From Ruegeria_B marisflavi (GTDB lineage: Bacteria; Pseudomonadota; Alphaproteobacteria; Rhodobacterales; Rhodobacteraceae), in contig NZ_JAOVQN010000009.1 in assembly GCF_025673445.1 (NCBI RefSeq), positions 62,001-126,000 of the forward strand: a stretch of 64,000 nucleotides of DNA, in the 5' to 3' direction. This document shows, in pieces, positions 33,962 through 44,538 of this stretch. Below the pieces are notes generated by a model. That model saw only the letters and a list, made by a program, of their open reading frames with translations, searched no databases and was not told where the DNA came from. Position numbers and translations under genes: made by a program. Within the stretch, counting starts at the first letter, position 1; each line of letters starts with the position of its first letter.

Positions 33962-34423
33962 ATGTCCCGTCGGCACAGATCCGCAAACCTGTCCCACCGC
34001 GCCCTGCGCGCGCTGACGGGCTGTGCCGCGATCCTGCTCATGGTGCTGCAACTGGTGGCGCCGCAACTGGCACAGGCCGGGCAGGGCAACTGGATCGAGA
34101 TCTGTTCCGAAGGCGGCGCGGTCTGGGTTCAGGTGACCGAGGGCGAAACACCTGACCGGAACGCGCCTTGCCCCCGTTGCGCCGACTGCGCGCTCTGCGC
34201 CCTGACCGGTCCGGCCCCGCTGCCCGATCTGCCCGTCATGGCTTTGTTCCAAGGTGTACAAAACGGTCAATGGGCCCTGAAACCGCTGTACGAAACGGTC
34301 AAAACGCCTCGTTTGCGGCCCGAAACCCGCGGCCCCCCGGTCGCGGCCCAAGATAGAATTGCCCGCGCCCCCCGCGCGGTCCTGGCGTCAATCCAAAATA
34401 CCGGAGGTGCGCCATGGTCCTGA
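33962..34423 (+). CDS. Cys-rich exported protein, DUF2946-like, leading the nos operon
   Basis: The 153-residue protein has a basic N-terminus, one membrane/signal segment (GCAAILLMVLQLVAPQLAQA) and then CSEGG and the cysteine cluster CPRCADCALCAL (about residues 69-80), followed by a long polar tail. The layout recalls DUF2946-type small proteins often linked to copper genes. A role in periplasmic copper handling for NosZ would fit, but is not shown. It is preceded by the FNR-type box and its last 10 bases overlap the start of nosR, so it is in the same operon. Confidence 0.75.
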   Translation: MSRRHRSANLSHRALRALTGCAAILLMVLQLVAPQLAQAGQGNWIEICSEGGAVWVQVTEGETPDRNAPCPRCADCALCALTGPAPLPDLPVMALFQGVQNGQWALKPLYETVKTPRLRPETRGPPVAAQDRIARAPRAVLASIQNTGGAPWS

Positions 34424-36591
34424 AACGCGCAGCTGAATTCCTGTTGGTTCTTTCCCTGTCCTGCTTGCTGGCGGTCACCGCCCGCGCCGACAGCCTGGCC
34501 AGCTTCCTTCCCGATATCGCCCCATCCGACCTCGCCCCCGGCGCCGACGCCTTTGGCCCGGTGCGCGAGGATGTAAAGGTCGCCCCCGTGCTCAAGGGCG
34601 GCGAGCCTGTCGCCTGGGCCTTCCTGACCTCTGACTTTGTCGGCACGACCGGCTATTCGGGCAAGCCCATTCACGTGGTCGCGGCCATCGACGCCGATGC
34701 CATTCTGACCGGCGTTAAACTGGTAGCGCACTCGGAACCCATTGTTCTTATTGGTATTCCCAACTCGAAAATGGTCGCCCTGACCGAAGGCTACAAGGGT
34801 CTCGACCTGAAACGCGAGGCCGAGACCGGTGGCGAGGGGCATGATCTCGACATCATCTCTGGCGCCACCGTCACCATCATGGTGATCGACGACAGCCTGG
34901 TGCGCGCAGGGCTCAAGGTGGCCCGCGCGCTGGGGCTGGGCGGCCTTTCGCCCGCCACCCCCGAAGGCCCGCGCCGCGAGATCGACATGGGACAGACCGG
35001 GACCAGTGGCTGGTTCACCCTGTCGGGCGACGGCTCGGTCCGGCGGATGACATTGGACATCGGGCAGGTCAACGCGGCCTTTGAGGCCACCGGCGACGCC
35101 CGCGCCATCAAACGCCCCGAACCGGGCGCGCCCGAGGATACGTTCATCGACATGCACTTGGCGCTGGTCTCGGTGCCCGAGATCGGCCGCACCCTGCTGG
35201 GAGAGGCGGAATATGCAAACCTAGTCAATTGGTTAGAGCCCGGTGAGCAGGCTATTCTGGTGTTGGGGCGCGGCGCTTACAGCTTCAAGGGATCGGGCTA
35301 TGTGCGCGGCGGGATCTTCGACCGGATCCAGTTGATTCAGGGCGACAGCGCGGTGCGCTTCTTCGATCGCCAGCAACGCCGACTGGGAACGGTCGCGGCC
35401 GAGGATGCGCCTGCGTTCTCGGAACTTGACCTCTTCAAGATCCCCGCCGATGCCGAGTTCGACCCAGCCGCCCCCTTCCGCCTGCAACTCTTGGTGCAGC
35501 GCGCCGTGGGCGCGGTTGAGAAAAGCTTTCTGACCTTCGATCTGGGCTACCGCCTGCCGGAACGCTTCCTGCTTCCCGCCGCCGCCCCTGCGGTGGTTGA
35601 GGATGCAGGTGACGAAGCCGCCGCCAAGGCCGCACTGTGGCAACGGATCTGGAGAGACCGCACCGTCGAAATCGGCATCCTGAGCGCGATGCTGCTGCTA
35701 CTGACCGCGACCTTCTTCTTCCAGTTCCAGGCCACGATGAACGCCCGCGTCTTCTACTGGTTCCGCATCGCCTATCTGACCGTGACGCTGTTGTTCATCG
35801 GCTGGTACGCCAATGCCCAGCTGAGCGTCGTCAACCTGATGGCGCTGGCTGGTAGCCTGCGCACGGGCTTCAGCTGGGACGCCTTCCTGCTCGACCCGCT
35901 GGTCTTTATCCAGTGGTTCGCCGTGGCCGCCGCGCTGATCTTCTGGGGCCGGGGCGCCTATTGCGGCTGGCTCTGCCCGTTTGGCGCGCTGCAAGAGCTG
36001 ACCAACAAGGTCGCCCGTGCCCTTCGCCTGCCGCAATGGACCCTGCCCTGGGGGCTGAACGAGCGGCTTTGGCCGATCAAATACATGATCTTCCTGGGTC
36101 TTTTCGGTCTCAGCTTTGTCTCGATCCCGCTGGCCGAAACCTATGCCGAGGTCGAACCGTTCAAGACCGCGATCATCCTCAAGTTCATGCGCGACTGGCC
36201 GTTTGTGGTGTTTGCGCTGCTGCTCCTGCTGATCGGACTTTTCATCGAACGGTTCTATTGCCGCTATCTCTGCCCGCTGGGCGCGGCACTGGCGATCCCC
36301 GCCCGCATCCGCATGTTCGACTGGCTGCGCCGCTACAAGGATTGCGGCAACCCCTGCCAGACCTGCGCCAACGAATGCCCGGTTCAGGCGATCCACCCCA
36401 CGGGCGAGATCAACCCGAACGAATGCATCACCTGCCTGCATTGCCAGGTGCTCTATCAGTCCGAGGCCAAATGCCCCGTCGTCATCCGCCAGATCAAGCG
36501 GCGGGCGCGCACAGGGACGGTCGATCCGAAACTGAACCTCGGACACCCACCGGCGAACCATCCAAACGCCAAACCGCAAGAAGCTTCCTGA
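34414..36591 (+). CDS. nosR: NosR, flavin/Fe-S membrane protein for N2O reduction
   Basis: NosR is needed to express NosZ and to feed it electrons. The 725-residue protein has a signal peptide, a periplasmic FMN-binding domain with flavinylation motif SGAT (Thr152), and about six membrane helices from residue 420 on. These carry the cysteine motifs WLCPFGALQEL and YLCPLGAALAIP. Two 4Fe-4S clusters follow in the cytosolic tail (CGNPCQTCANECP and CITCLHCQ). It overlaps the DUF2946-like gene. A flavin transferase is required, yet no nosX is in the cluster. Confidence 0.96.
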   Translation: MVLKRAAEFLLVLSLSCLLAVTARADSLASFLPDIAPSDLAPGADAFGPVREDVKVAPVLKGGEPVAWAFLTSDFVGTTGYSGKPIHVVAAIDADAILTGVKLVAHSEPIVLIGIPNSKMVALTEGYKGLDLKREAETGGEGHDLDIISGATVTIMVIDDSLVRAGLKVARALGLGGLSPATPEGPRREIDMGQTGTSGWFTLSGDGSVRRMTLDIGQVNAAFEATGDARAIKRPEPGAPEDTFIDMHLALVSVPEIGRTLLGEAEYANLVNWLEPGEQAILVLGRGAYSFKGSGYVRGGIFDRIQLIQGDSAVRFFDRQQRRLGTVAAEDAPAFSELDLFKIPADAEFDPAAPFRLQLLVQRAVGAVEKSFLTFDLGYRLPERFLLPAAAPAVVEDAGDEAAAKAALWQRIWRDRTVEIGILSAMLLLLTATFFFQFQATMNARVFYWFRIAYLTVTLLFIGWYANAQLSVVNLMALAGSLRTGFSWDAFLLDPLVFIQWFAVAAALIFWGRGAYCGWLCPFGALQELTNKVARALRLPQWTLPWGLNERLWPIKYMIFLGLFGLSFVSIPLAETYAEVEPFKTAIILKFMRDWPFVVFALLLLLIGLFIERFYCRYLCPLGAALAIPARIRMFDWLRRYKDCGNPCQTCANECPVQAIHPTGEINPNECITCLHCQVLYQSEAKCPVVIRQIKRRARTGTVDPKLNLGHPPANHPNAKPQEAS

Positions 36592-36605
36592 AAGGAGGAA
36601 CGATC

Positions 36606-38513
36606 ATGTCGGACCACGAAAACAACCTGAGCGTCACCCGCCGCGGCCTGTTGGGCGCGACAGCTACCGGGGCCGTTCTCGCCAGCACCGGGCTGGGTGC
36701 CACCCTGATGACCGCGCGCGAGGCCTCTGCCGCCGCCAAGGCCAATCTCGAACCCGGCGAGCTGGACGAATATTACGGCTTCTGGTCCTCGGGCCAGACC
36801 GGCGAGCTGCGCATCCTGGGCATCCCCTCGATGCGCGAGCTGATGCGGGTGCCGGTGTTCAACCGCTGCTCGGCCACCGGCTGGGGCCAGACCAACGAGT
36901 CGCTCAAGGTGCTGACCGAGGGCCTGCTGCCCGAGACCAAGCAATACCTGGCCGCCAACGGCAAGAAGACCTATGACAACGGCGACCTGCACCACCCGCA
37001 TATGTCGTTCACCGATGGCACCTATGACGGCCGTTACCTGTTCATGAACGACAAGGCCAACACCCGGGTTGCCCGCGTCCGCTGCGACGTGATGAAATGC
37101 GACAAGATCATCGAGATCCCCAATGCGCATGACATCCACGGCCTGCGTCCGCAGAAATTCCCGCGCACCGGCTATGTCTTTGCCAATGGCGAGCATGAGG
37201 CGCCGCTGGTCAATGACGGCAAGATCCTGGATGAGCCCGACAAGTATGTGAACATCTTCACCGCCATCGACGGTGACAGCATGGAAATCGCCTGGCAGGT
37301 GATCGTGTCGGGCAACCTCGACAACACCGATTGCGATTATCAGGGCAAATACGCCTTCTCGACCTCGTACAACTCGGAAATGGGCATGAACCTGGCCGAG
37401 ATGACCGAGAACGAGCTGGACCATGTGGTCGTGTTCAACCTCAAGGAAATCGAGGCCGGCATCGCCGCGGGCGATTATCAGGAGCTGAACGGTGTCAAGG
37501 TTGTCGACGGGCGCAAGGGCGCAGGCAACAATTATACCCGCTATATCCCGATCCCCAACAGCCCGCATGGCTGTAACGCCGCCCCCGACAAGCGCCACAT
37601 CATGATCAACGGCAAGCTGTCGCCCACCGTCTCGGTGATCGACGTCGAAAAGGTCGATGCGCTGTTCACCGAGAATGCCGATCCGCGCTCGGCCATCGTG
37701 GCCGAACCGCAGCTGGGTCTTGGGCCGCTTCACACTGCGTTCGACAACAAGGGCAACGCCTATACCACCCTGTTCCTGGACAGCCAGGTGGTGAAGTGGG
37801 ATATCCAGAAGGCGATCGAAGCCTATGCCGGCGCCGATGTCGACCCGATCCTCGACAAGGTCGATGTGCAGTATCAGCCGGGCCACAACTCGACCTCGAT
37901 GGGTGAAACCGCCGAGGCCGACGGCAAATGGCTCATTTCGATGAACAAGTTCTCGAAGGACCGGTTCCTGAATGTTGGCCCCTTGAAGCCAGAAAACGAA
38001 CAGCTGATCGACATCTCTGGCGACAAGATGAAGGTGGTGCATGACGGCCCGACCTTTGCCGAGCCGCATGACAGCATCATCGTGCACCGGTCCAAGGTGA
38101 ACCCGGTCAATGTCTGGGATCGCAACGACCCGATGTGGGAAGACGCCCGCCAGCAGGCCGCCGCCGACGGCGTCGACCTGGAGGAAGGTGCCGAGGAGCC
38201 GATCCGCGACGGTAACAAGGTGCGGGTCTACATGACTTCCGTAGCGCCGACCTTCAGCCTCGAGAAGTTCACGGTTAAGCAGGGCGACGAGGTAACAATC
38301 TATGTCACCAACCTCGACGATGTGGATGATGTGACCCACGGGCTGTGCATGGCCAACTTTGGCATCGCGATGGAAGTGGCGCCGCAGGCGACCGCCTCGG
38401 TGACCTTCATTGCCGACCGCCCTGGCGTGCACTGGTTCTATTGCCAGTGGTTCTGCCACGCGCTGCACATGGAAATGCGCGGCCGGATGTTTGTCGAGCC
38501 GCGGGGAGCATAA
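36606..38513 (+). CDS. nosZ: Nitrous oxide reductase, clade I (Tat-exported)
   Basis: NosZ reduces N2O to N2 in the periplasm. The 635-residue protein starts with a twin-arginine signal (TRRGLLGATATGAV), the mark of clade I. CuZ histidines are visible in DLHHPHMSF, HDIHGL, NSPHGCN, GPLHTAF, GHNSTSMGE and EPHDSI. The C-terminal cupredoxin domain has the CuA set Cys613, Trp615, Cys617, His621 and Met624, with a further His in VTHGLCM. The ATG at 36606 has AAGGAGGAAC upstream. It is complete and should be active if matured. Confidence 0.98.
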   Translation: MSDHENNLSVTRRGLLGATATGAVLASTGLGATLMTAREASAAAKANLEPGELDEYYGFWSSGQTGELRILGIPSMRELMRVPVFNRCSATGWGQTNESLKVLTEGLLPETKQYLAANGKKTYDNGDLHHPHMSFTDGTYDGRYLFMNDKANTRVARVRCDVMKCDKIIEIPNAHDIHGLRPQKFPRTGYVFANGEHEAPLVNDGKILDEPDKYVNIFTAIDGDSMEIAWQVIVSGNLDNTDCDYQGKYAFSTSYNSEMGMNLAEMTENELDHVVVFNLKEIEAGIAAGDYQELNGVKVVDGRKGAGNNYTRYIPIPNSPHGCNAAPDKRHIMINGKLSPTVSVIDVEKVDALFTENADPRSAIVAEPQLGLGPLHTAFDNKGNAYTTLFLDSQVVKWDIQKAIEAYAGADVDPILDKVDVQYQPGHNSTSMGETAEADGKWLISMNKFSKDRFLNVGPLKPENEQLIDISGDKMKVVHDGPTFAEPHDSIIVHRSKVNPVNVWDRNDPMWEDARQQAAADGVDLEEGAEEPIRDGNKVRVYMTSVAPTFSLEKFTVKQGDEVTIYVTNLDDVDDVTHGLCMANFGIAMEVAPQATASVTFIADRPGVHWFYCQWFCHALHMEMRGRMFVEPRGA

Positions 38514-38516
38514 ATC

Positions 38517-39762
38517 ATGCGCTGGCCCCTGCTGATCGCGTCTCTTTTTGCCACGCCTCTTTGGGCGGCGGATTGGGACGTGCCCAACCGGGCGGGGGCC
38601 ATCTCTGAAACACTGGCCCAGGCGGCGGATGGTGACACCCTCCGCCTGGCGCCCGGCATTTATGCCGAAACCCTGGTCCTGTCCCGGCCCGTCACGCTTG
38701 ACGGGATGGGGCAGGCCACCATTGACGGACAGGGTGCGGGCAGCGTGATCACCGTGACCGGCCCCGGTGTGACCCTGCGCGGGCTCACCGTGATCGGTTC
38801 GGGCTCGGACCATGACGGAATCGACAGCGGTATCCAGCTGACCAAGACCGCCCGCGCGCCAGTAGTGGAAAACAACGTGCTGATCGGCAATCTTTACGGC
38901 GTCGATATCCACGGCGCCAAGGATGCGCGGGTGAAAGGCAACCGGATCGAAGGCCGCCAGGACCGCCTCATGAACGCGCGCGGCAACGGCGTCTATGTCT
39001 GGAACGCCCCCGGCGCGGTGGTCGAGGGCAACGATATCCAATACGGGCGCGACGGTATCTTCGTGAACTCCTCGCGCCGCAACATCTTTCGCAACAACTT
39101 GTTCCGCGATCTGCGTTTTGCCGTGCATTACATGTATGCCGACAACTCCGAGGTCACGGGCAATGTCTCGATCGGCAACGATCTGGGCTATGCGGTGATG
39201 TTCACCAGCCGGGTCAAGGTGGTCGACAACGTCTCTATCGGCGACCGCGAACACGGGGTCATGCTGAACTATGCCAATGACAGCGTGATCTCGGGCAATG
39301 TGGTGAAGGGGGCAAAAGAGAAATGCACTTTCCTCTACAATGCCAACAAGAACGAGTTTACCGACAACTGGTTCGAAGGCTGCGGCATCGGCATCCATTT
39401 CACCGCCGGGTCCGAGCGGAACCGGATCGTCGGCAACGCCTTTGTCGGAAACCGGACCCAGGTCAAATATGTCTCGACCAAATGGGTCGAGTGGTCCGAG
39501 GACGGGCGCGGCAACTATTGGTCCGACTTTGCCGCCTATGACGTCAACGGCGACGGCATCGCCGACGCCCCCTATCGCCCCAACGATAGCATGGACCATG
39601 TGCTGTGGACCCAACCCGCAGCCAAGTTGCTGCTCGGCTCCCCCGCCGTGCAGCTGGTGCGCTGGTCGCAATCCGCATTTCCGGCCCTTCTGCCCGGCGG
39701 CGTGATCGACAGCCACGCCCTGATCAAAGCCCCTGAACCCCCAGCTCTGAAAAAGGTGCCTC

Positions 39763-39773
<11 letters not shown>
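38517..39773 (+). CDS. nosD: NosD, periplasmic beta-helix copper-site maturation protein
   Basis: NosD works with NosF and NosY to build the CuZ site of NosZ. The 418-residue protein has a signal peptide (LLIASLFATPLWA) and right-handed beta-helix repeats visible as recurring VxGNxI/xGNxV segments (VENNVLIGNLYGVDIHG, VEGNDIQYGRDGIFV, VSGN-like ISGNVVKG, IVGNAFVGN). It follows nosZ by three bases after its stop and overlaps nosF by 11 bases. All three maturation genes are present and intact. Confidence 0.95.
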
Positions 39774-40652
<879 letters not shown>

Positions 40653-40656
<4 letters not shown>

Positions 40657-41474
40657 CCCGCTTTCTTGCCATCACTCGGGCCGAAATGCTGATCCTGCGC
40701 CGCAACCGCTGGCTGCTGGTGGCGACGCTGATCATGGTGCTGTTCGCGCTGGCCCTGACATTCGCCGGCAGCGCGCCCACCGGCACGCTGGGCGTGGATA
40801 TGCTGACCGTCTCGGTCGCCTCGATGACGACGCTCAGCGTCTATCTCGCACCGCTGCTGGCGCTGATGATCTCTTTCGACTCCATCGCGGGCGATGTGGA
40901 CAGGGGCAGCCTGGCGCTTCTGCTGTCCTATCCTTCGGGTCGCGGCGAGATCCTGCTCGGCAAGTTCACCGCCCACCTGGCCGCGCTGGCCTTTGCCATG
41001 ACCGTGGGCTTTGGCACCGCAGGTGCGGTGGCCGCCTGGTTCGGTGGGGCAGGACCCGAAAGCCTGATGGCGCTTCTGCGTCTCATCCTCACCTCGATCC
41101 TGTTGGGCGCCGTGTTCCTGGCGCTTGGATACCTGCTGTCGGCCCTGGCACGGGGCGCTACGGCTGCGGCAGGTCTGTCGGCCGGGCTCTGGCTGGTCTT
41201 TGTCGTCCTTTATGACCTGGGGCTGTTGGGGGCCGTGGTCATGGATCAGGGCGGTACCTTCACCCGTTCCGTCTTCCCGTGGGTGATGGTGGCCAACCCG
41301 GCCGACGCTTTCCGTTTGTGGAACATCGCCGCAACCGATGGGGTCGCCATGGCCTCGGGTATGACCGGCGCCGCACAGGCGCTGCCGGTTTGGGCCGCGC
41401 CGGTGTCGCTGCTGGTCTGGCCAGTCCTGGGGTTTGTCCTGGCCTGGGCCGCGTTCCGGAGGGTCGAGCCATGA
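40653..41474 (+). CDS. nosY: NosY, ABC transporter membrane subunit
   Basis: NosY is the permease partner of NosF. The 273-residue protein has six membrane segments, beginning RNRWLLVATLIMVLFALALTF, and an ABC-2-type loop with DRGSLALLLSYPSGRGEILLGKF, where it would contact the ATPase. The start at 40653 overlaps nosF by four bases and the stop overlaps nosL by four. An open frame further upstream lies inside nosF and is not used. Confidence 0.94.
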
Positions 41475-41989
41475 GGACACTTGCGCTCATTGCCCTGGTC
41501 GCCCTTGCTGCCTGCAAGGAGGAAGAGGCCAAGGCGCCGCCCGCCCCGGTGGAGCTGACCGAGGCCGCGCTCAGCTACTTCTGTCAGATGAACGTGGCCG
41601 AACATGGCGGGCCCAAGGGGCAGATCCATCTCGATGGATATCCAGCCCCGATCTTTTTCGCTCAGGTCCGCGATCTGGTCACCTATCTGAAAAGCCCCGA
41701 ACGCGATGCCGAGATTACCGCCGTTTATGTCAGTGACATGGGGGCGGCCGTCAGCTGGGCGGAACCGGGTCCGATGAACTGGACCCCTGCCAATACAGCT
41801 TTATTTGTCGTCGGCGCGGGCGTCGCCGGTGGCATGGGCGCGCCGGAACTCGTACCTTTTGCCGATCAGACGGCGGCCGAGGCCTTTGTCGCGCGCTATG
41901 GTGGCCGTATCCTGTCGCTCGACGCCATTCCCGAGGCCGAGGTGCTGGGGCCGGTCGATCTGAACCAGACCTTGCAAAACCCGGTGTAA
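41471..41989 (+). CDS. nosL: NosL, copper chaperone lipoprotein
   Basis: NosL binds Cu(I) and passes it to the NosZ assembly apparatus. The 172-residue protein has a lipoprotein signal with lipobox LAAC (Cys15) and the copper-binding CxM pattern in SYFCQMNVAEHGG. MNWTPANTALFVVG and GGRILSLDAIPE are typical of the family. It starts in an ATGA overlap with nosY. In many alphaproteobacteria nosX comes next; here a cytochrome c gene does instead. Confidence 0.93.
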   Translation: MRTLALIALVALAACKEEEAKAPPAPVELTEAALSYFCQMNVAEHGGPKGQIHLDGYPAPIFFAQVRDLVTYLKSPERDAEITAVYVSDMGAAVSWAEPGPMNWTPANTALFVVGAGVAGGMGAPELVPFADQTAAEAFVARYGGRILSLDAIPEAEVLGPVDLNQTLQNPV

Positions 41990-42027
41990 CCTAGAAAAGT
42001 TCAACCTCAACCAAGAAGGAGAGATAG

Positions 42028-42405
42028 ATGCTCAAATCCAGACTGATCCTGACGGCGCTGGCAGCGACGCTGGCCATGCCAGCGCTTGCCGATGGCGATG
42101 CCGACAAGGGCAAGAAAGTCTTCAACAAATGCAAGGCCTGCCATGCGGTTGGCGAAGGCGCGGCCAACAAGGTCGGGCCGCAGCTGAACGGTATCGTCGG
42201 AGCAGCCGCCGGTCAGGTCGAAGGCTTCAAGTACTCCGACGCCCTTACCGAAGCCGCAGCTGGCGGTCTGGTCTGGGACGAGGATAACCTGTCCGCCTTC
42301 CTGACAAAGCCCAAGGACTTCATGAACGGCACCAAGATGAGTTTTGCCGGGCTCAAGAAGGAAGACGAGATCGAAAACGTCATCGCCTACCTGCAAGGCT
42401 TCTGA
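42028..42405 (+). CDS. Soluble cytochrome c (c2/c550 type)
   Basis: The 125-residue protein has a signal peptide (LILTALAATLAMPALA), one CKACH haem site in GKKVFNKCKACHAVGEG, and a C-terminal NGTKMSF with the axial methionine. It ends EIENVIAYLQGF. This is a typical periplasmic class I cytochrome. It lies 38 bases after nosL with an AAGGAGAG ribosome site, so it is probably co-transcribed. A likely role is electron donor to NosZ, though similar cytochromes also serve oxidases. Function by position is inference. Confidence 0.9.
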   Translation: MLKSRLILTALAATLAMPALADGDADKGKKVFNKCKACHAVGEGAANKVGPQLNGIVGAAAGQVEGFKYSDALTEAAAGGLVWDEDNLSAFLTKPKDFMNGTKMSFAGLKKEDEIENVIAYLQGF

Positions 42406-42441
42406 CCGGTCACCGGGCGGCGGGCCTGCCTGCCGCTCGCG

Positions 42442-43056
42442 TCAACCGTCCAGCGAGACCCAGAGAACGCGCGCGTCCTCGTCACTGGTCGAGACGCAGC
42501 CATGCCCCATGCCGCTGTCGTAATAGACACTGTCGCCCGCCTTCATCTGCAAGGGGCGATAGTGTTCGGTATAGAGCGTCAGTTCGCCGCTCAGCACGAA
42601 CATGAACTCTTCGCCCCGGTGGCGCACCCAGGTGTCGAACTCGCTGACATCGCGGACCTTGATCGTGCTGATATAGGGCAGCATCCGCTTGCTGGTCAGT
42701 TCGGTGCACAAGAGTTCATGATCATAGGTGCGGGTAACCTGATGCTCGCCCTGATCCTTGCGGGTGAAATCGCGGCGTCCGGAAATGTCGCTCTTGCCCG
42801 ACTGCACGAAAAGCTGCGGCGTCTCCAGTTCCAGCGCCTGCATCAGGCGGCGGATGATGTCGAAACTGGCGCGGGTCTGGTTGTTCTCGATCTTCGACAG
42901 GGTCGACCGCCCGATGGCGGCGGCGCGCGCGACCTCCTCCAAGGTCATGCCCTTGTCCTTGCGTGCCTCGCGAATCATGCGGCCAAGGGTTTCGCCATCG
43001 GGCGCTTCCAACCCCTCGATGCTCAGGCCTTCGTCTTCTGTCTGAACCGGCTCCAT
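42442..43056 (-). CDS. XRE-type HTH regulator with C-terminal cupin domain
   Basis: The 204-residue protein joins an N-terminal XRE helix-turn-helix (LGRMIREARKDKGMTLEEVARAAAIGRSTLSKIENNQTRAS) to a C-terminal cupin that should bind a small ligand (HRGEEFMFVLSGELTLYTEHYRPLQMKAGDSVYY). Two ATGs lie close together. The one at 43056 has AGGGGA at 6-base spacing, while that at 43062 has it directly adjacent, so 43056 is preferred. It is divergent from gcvT and may regulate one-carbon or glycine metabolism (inference). It is convergent with the cytochrome gene. Confidence 0.88.
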   Translation of the reverse strand: MEPVQTEDEGLSIEGLEAPDGETLGRMIREARKDKGMTLEEVARAAAIGRSTLSKIENNQTRASFDIIRRLMQALELETPQLFVQSGKSDISGRRDFTRKDQGEHQVTRTYDHELLCTELTSKRMLPYISTIKVRDVSEFDTWVRHRGEEFMFVLSGELTLYTEHYRPLQMKAGDSVYYDSGMGHGCVSTSDEDARVLWVSLDG

Positions 43057-43440
43057 GCGCATTCCCCTGATTTCGGCGGTTGATCTACCCCATAACCCTA
43101 ACGTATTCGAATTTTCCAAATCAAATCTTTTGTTGCCAATAAGGGAAAAGTTTCCTATACGAGACATCAAGATTGTGCGCGATGGAATACAGACCGGGCG
43201 CACAGCGAAACTCAGGGGGGATCCGGTGGGCCTGCCACTTGCGACACTGATCGGTGAAATGTGCCGTGGTTCTTGCCATGTGTCGGTTTCGCGCCCCGCC
43301 TCCCCCTCTTTCCGCCTTGCCGCTCCGCCGACATCTCCGTGTCAAAGCTTTTCTCCTCCTCTCCCTTCGGCATGGGGATCGGCGGAGCGGCAACCCTTTC
43401 CCTTTGCGTGCCCTGCGCGAGCTCAAGGACAAACCAGATC
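43057..43440. promoter_or_regulatory. Divergent leader between XRE-cupin gene and gcvT, with long inverted repeat
   Basis: These 384 bases hold no convincing gene. A perfect 15-bp inverted repeat (43317-43331 and 43379-43393, arm TTGCCGCTCCGCCGA) encloses a 47-base loop and ends 47 bases before the gcvT start, so the transcript would form a large stem-loop. I looked for a glycine riboswitch, usual at this position, and could not find its conserved core in order. The region before 43200 is AT-richer and probably contains promoters for both genes. Confidence 0.6.
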
Positions 43441-44538
43441 ATGACTGACACGCCCAAACGCACCCCGCTCTATGACCTGCATGTCGAGCTTGGCGGCAAG
43501 ATGGTGGATTTCGCCGGTTGGGAGATGCCGGTGCAATACCCGATGGGGATCATGGGCGAGCACAAGCAGTGCCGCGAAAAAGCGGCGCTGTTCGATGTCA
43601 GTCACATGGGGCAGGTGATCCTGCGCGGGGAAGATATCGGCGCCAAACTGGAAAAGCTCTGCCCGCAGGTGTTCTCGACCCTGCCCGAGGGCAAGGCGCG
43701 CTATGGTTTCTTCACCAATGCCCAGGGCGGCATCATGGATGACCTGATCGTGTCGAATGCCGGGGAGTATTTCTTTGTGGTGGTGAACGCGGCGCTGCGC
43801 CATCAGGACATTCCGCACATGGCTGCAAATCTGGACGGGGTCGAGGTGACCGAGATCTTCGACCGCGCGCTGGTCGCGGTGCAGGGCCCCAGTGCCGAGG
43901 ATGTGGTGGGCCGCCTCTGCCCCGCCGCGCGCGACCTGAAGTTCATGGAGACGATGCTGGGCGAGATTGACGGTGTCGAATGCCGCATCTCGCGGCTGGG
44001 CTATACCGGCGAGGACGGATACGAGATCTCGATCCCCGAAGGCGAGGCGATCCGAATCTCGCGCCTGTTCCTGGCGCATGAGGATTGCGAGCCTGCGGGT
44101 CTGGGCGCCCGCGACAGCCTGCGGCTGGAGGCGGGGCTTTGTCTTTACGGTAACGACATCGACAACGGCACCTCGCCGATCGAGGCCAGCCTGCTCTGGG
44201 CAATCCAGAAACGGCGCCGCGAAGAAGGCGGATTTCCTGGCGCCGAGCGCATCCTGAAGGAAATCGCCGAAGGCGCCCCACGCAAGCTGGTCGGCATCAA
44301 GCCCGAAGGTCGCGCACCCGCCCGCCAGCATGTGGAGATCCAGAACCCTGGCGGCGAGACCATCGGCGAGATCACCTCGGGCGGCTTCGGCCCCACGGTC
44401 GGCGCGCCGGTGGCAATGGGCTATGTCGCCAGCGCCCATGCGGCGCCGGGCGACAAGGTCAACCTGATCATCCGGGGCAAGGCCCAGCCTGCCGAAATTG
44501 TCGCGCTGCCTTTCGTCGCGCAGAATTACAAACGCTAG
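43441..44538 (+). CDS. gcvT: Glycine cleavage system T protein (aminomethyltransferase)
   Basis: GcvT moves the methylene group from the H-protein-bound aminomethyl arm to tetrahydrofolate, releasing ammonia. The 365-residue protein has FAGWEMPVQYPMGIMGEHKQCREKAALFDVSHMGQ, SRLGYTGEDGYEIS, LRLEAGLCLYGNDID and the C-terminal SGGFGPTVGAPVAMGYV. The ATG at 43441 (MTDTPKRTPLYDLH) gives the correct start; earlier in-frame codons run through the leader stem-loop. It is first in gcvT-gcvH-gcvP. Confidence 0.96.
   Translation: MTDTPKRTPLYDLHVELGGKMVDFAGWEMPVQYPMGIMGEHKQCREKAALFDVSHMGQVILRGEDIGAKLEKLCPQVFSTLPEGKARYGFFTNAQGGIMDDLIVSNAGEYFFVVVNAALRHQDIPHMAANLDGVEVTEIFDRALVAVQGPSAEDVVGRLCPAARDLKFMETMLGEIDGVECRISRLGYTGEDGYEISIPEGEAIRISRLFLAHEDCEPAGLGARDSLRLEAGLCLYGNDIDNGTSPIEASLLWAIQKRRREEGGFPGAERILKEIAEGAPRKLVGIKPEGRAPARQHVEIQNPGGETIGEITSGGFGPTVGAPVAMGYVASAHAAPGDKVNLIIRGKAQPAEIVALPFVAQNYKR

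Noticed and set aside
42406..42441. Possible bidirectional terminator between the cytochrome c gene and the XRE-cupin gene
   Set aside because: The GC-rich repeat here is imperfect and has no T-tract, so it was not called.
43057..43440. Glycine riboswitch before gcvT
   Set aside because: Isolated pieces such as CTCAGG on the plus strand and GCCGAAGG on the minus strand occur, but not in the right order or strand for an aptamer. A covariance search would settle it.
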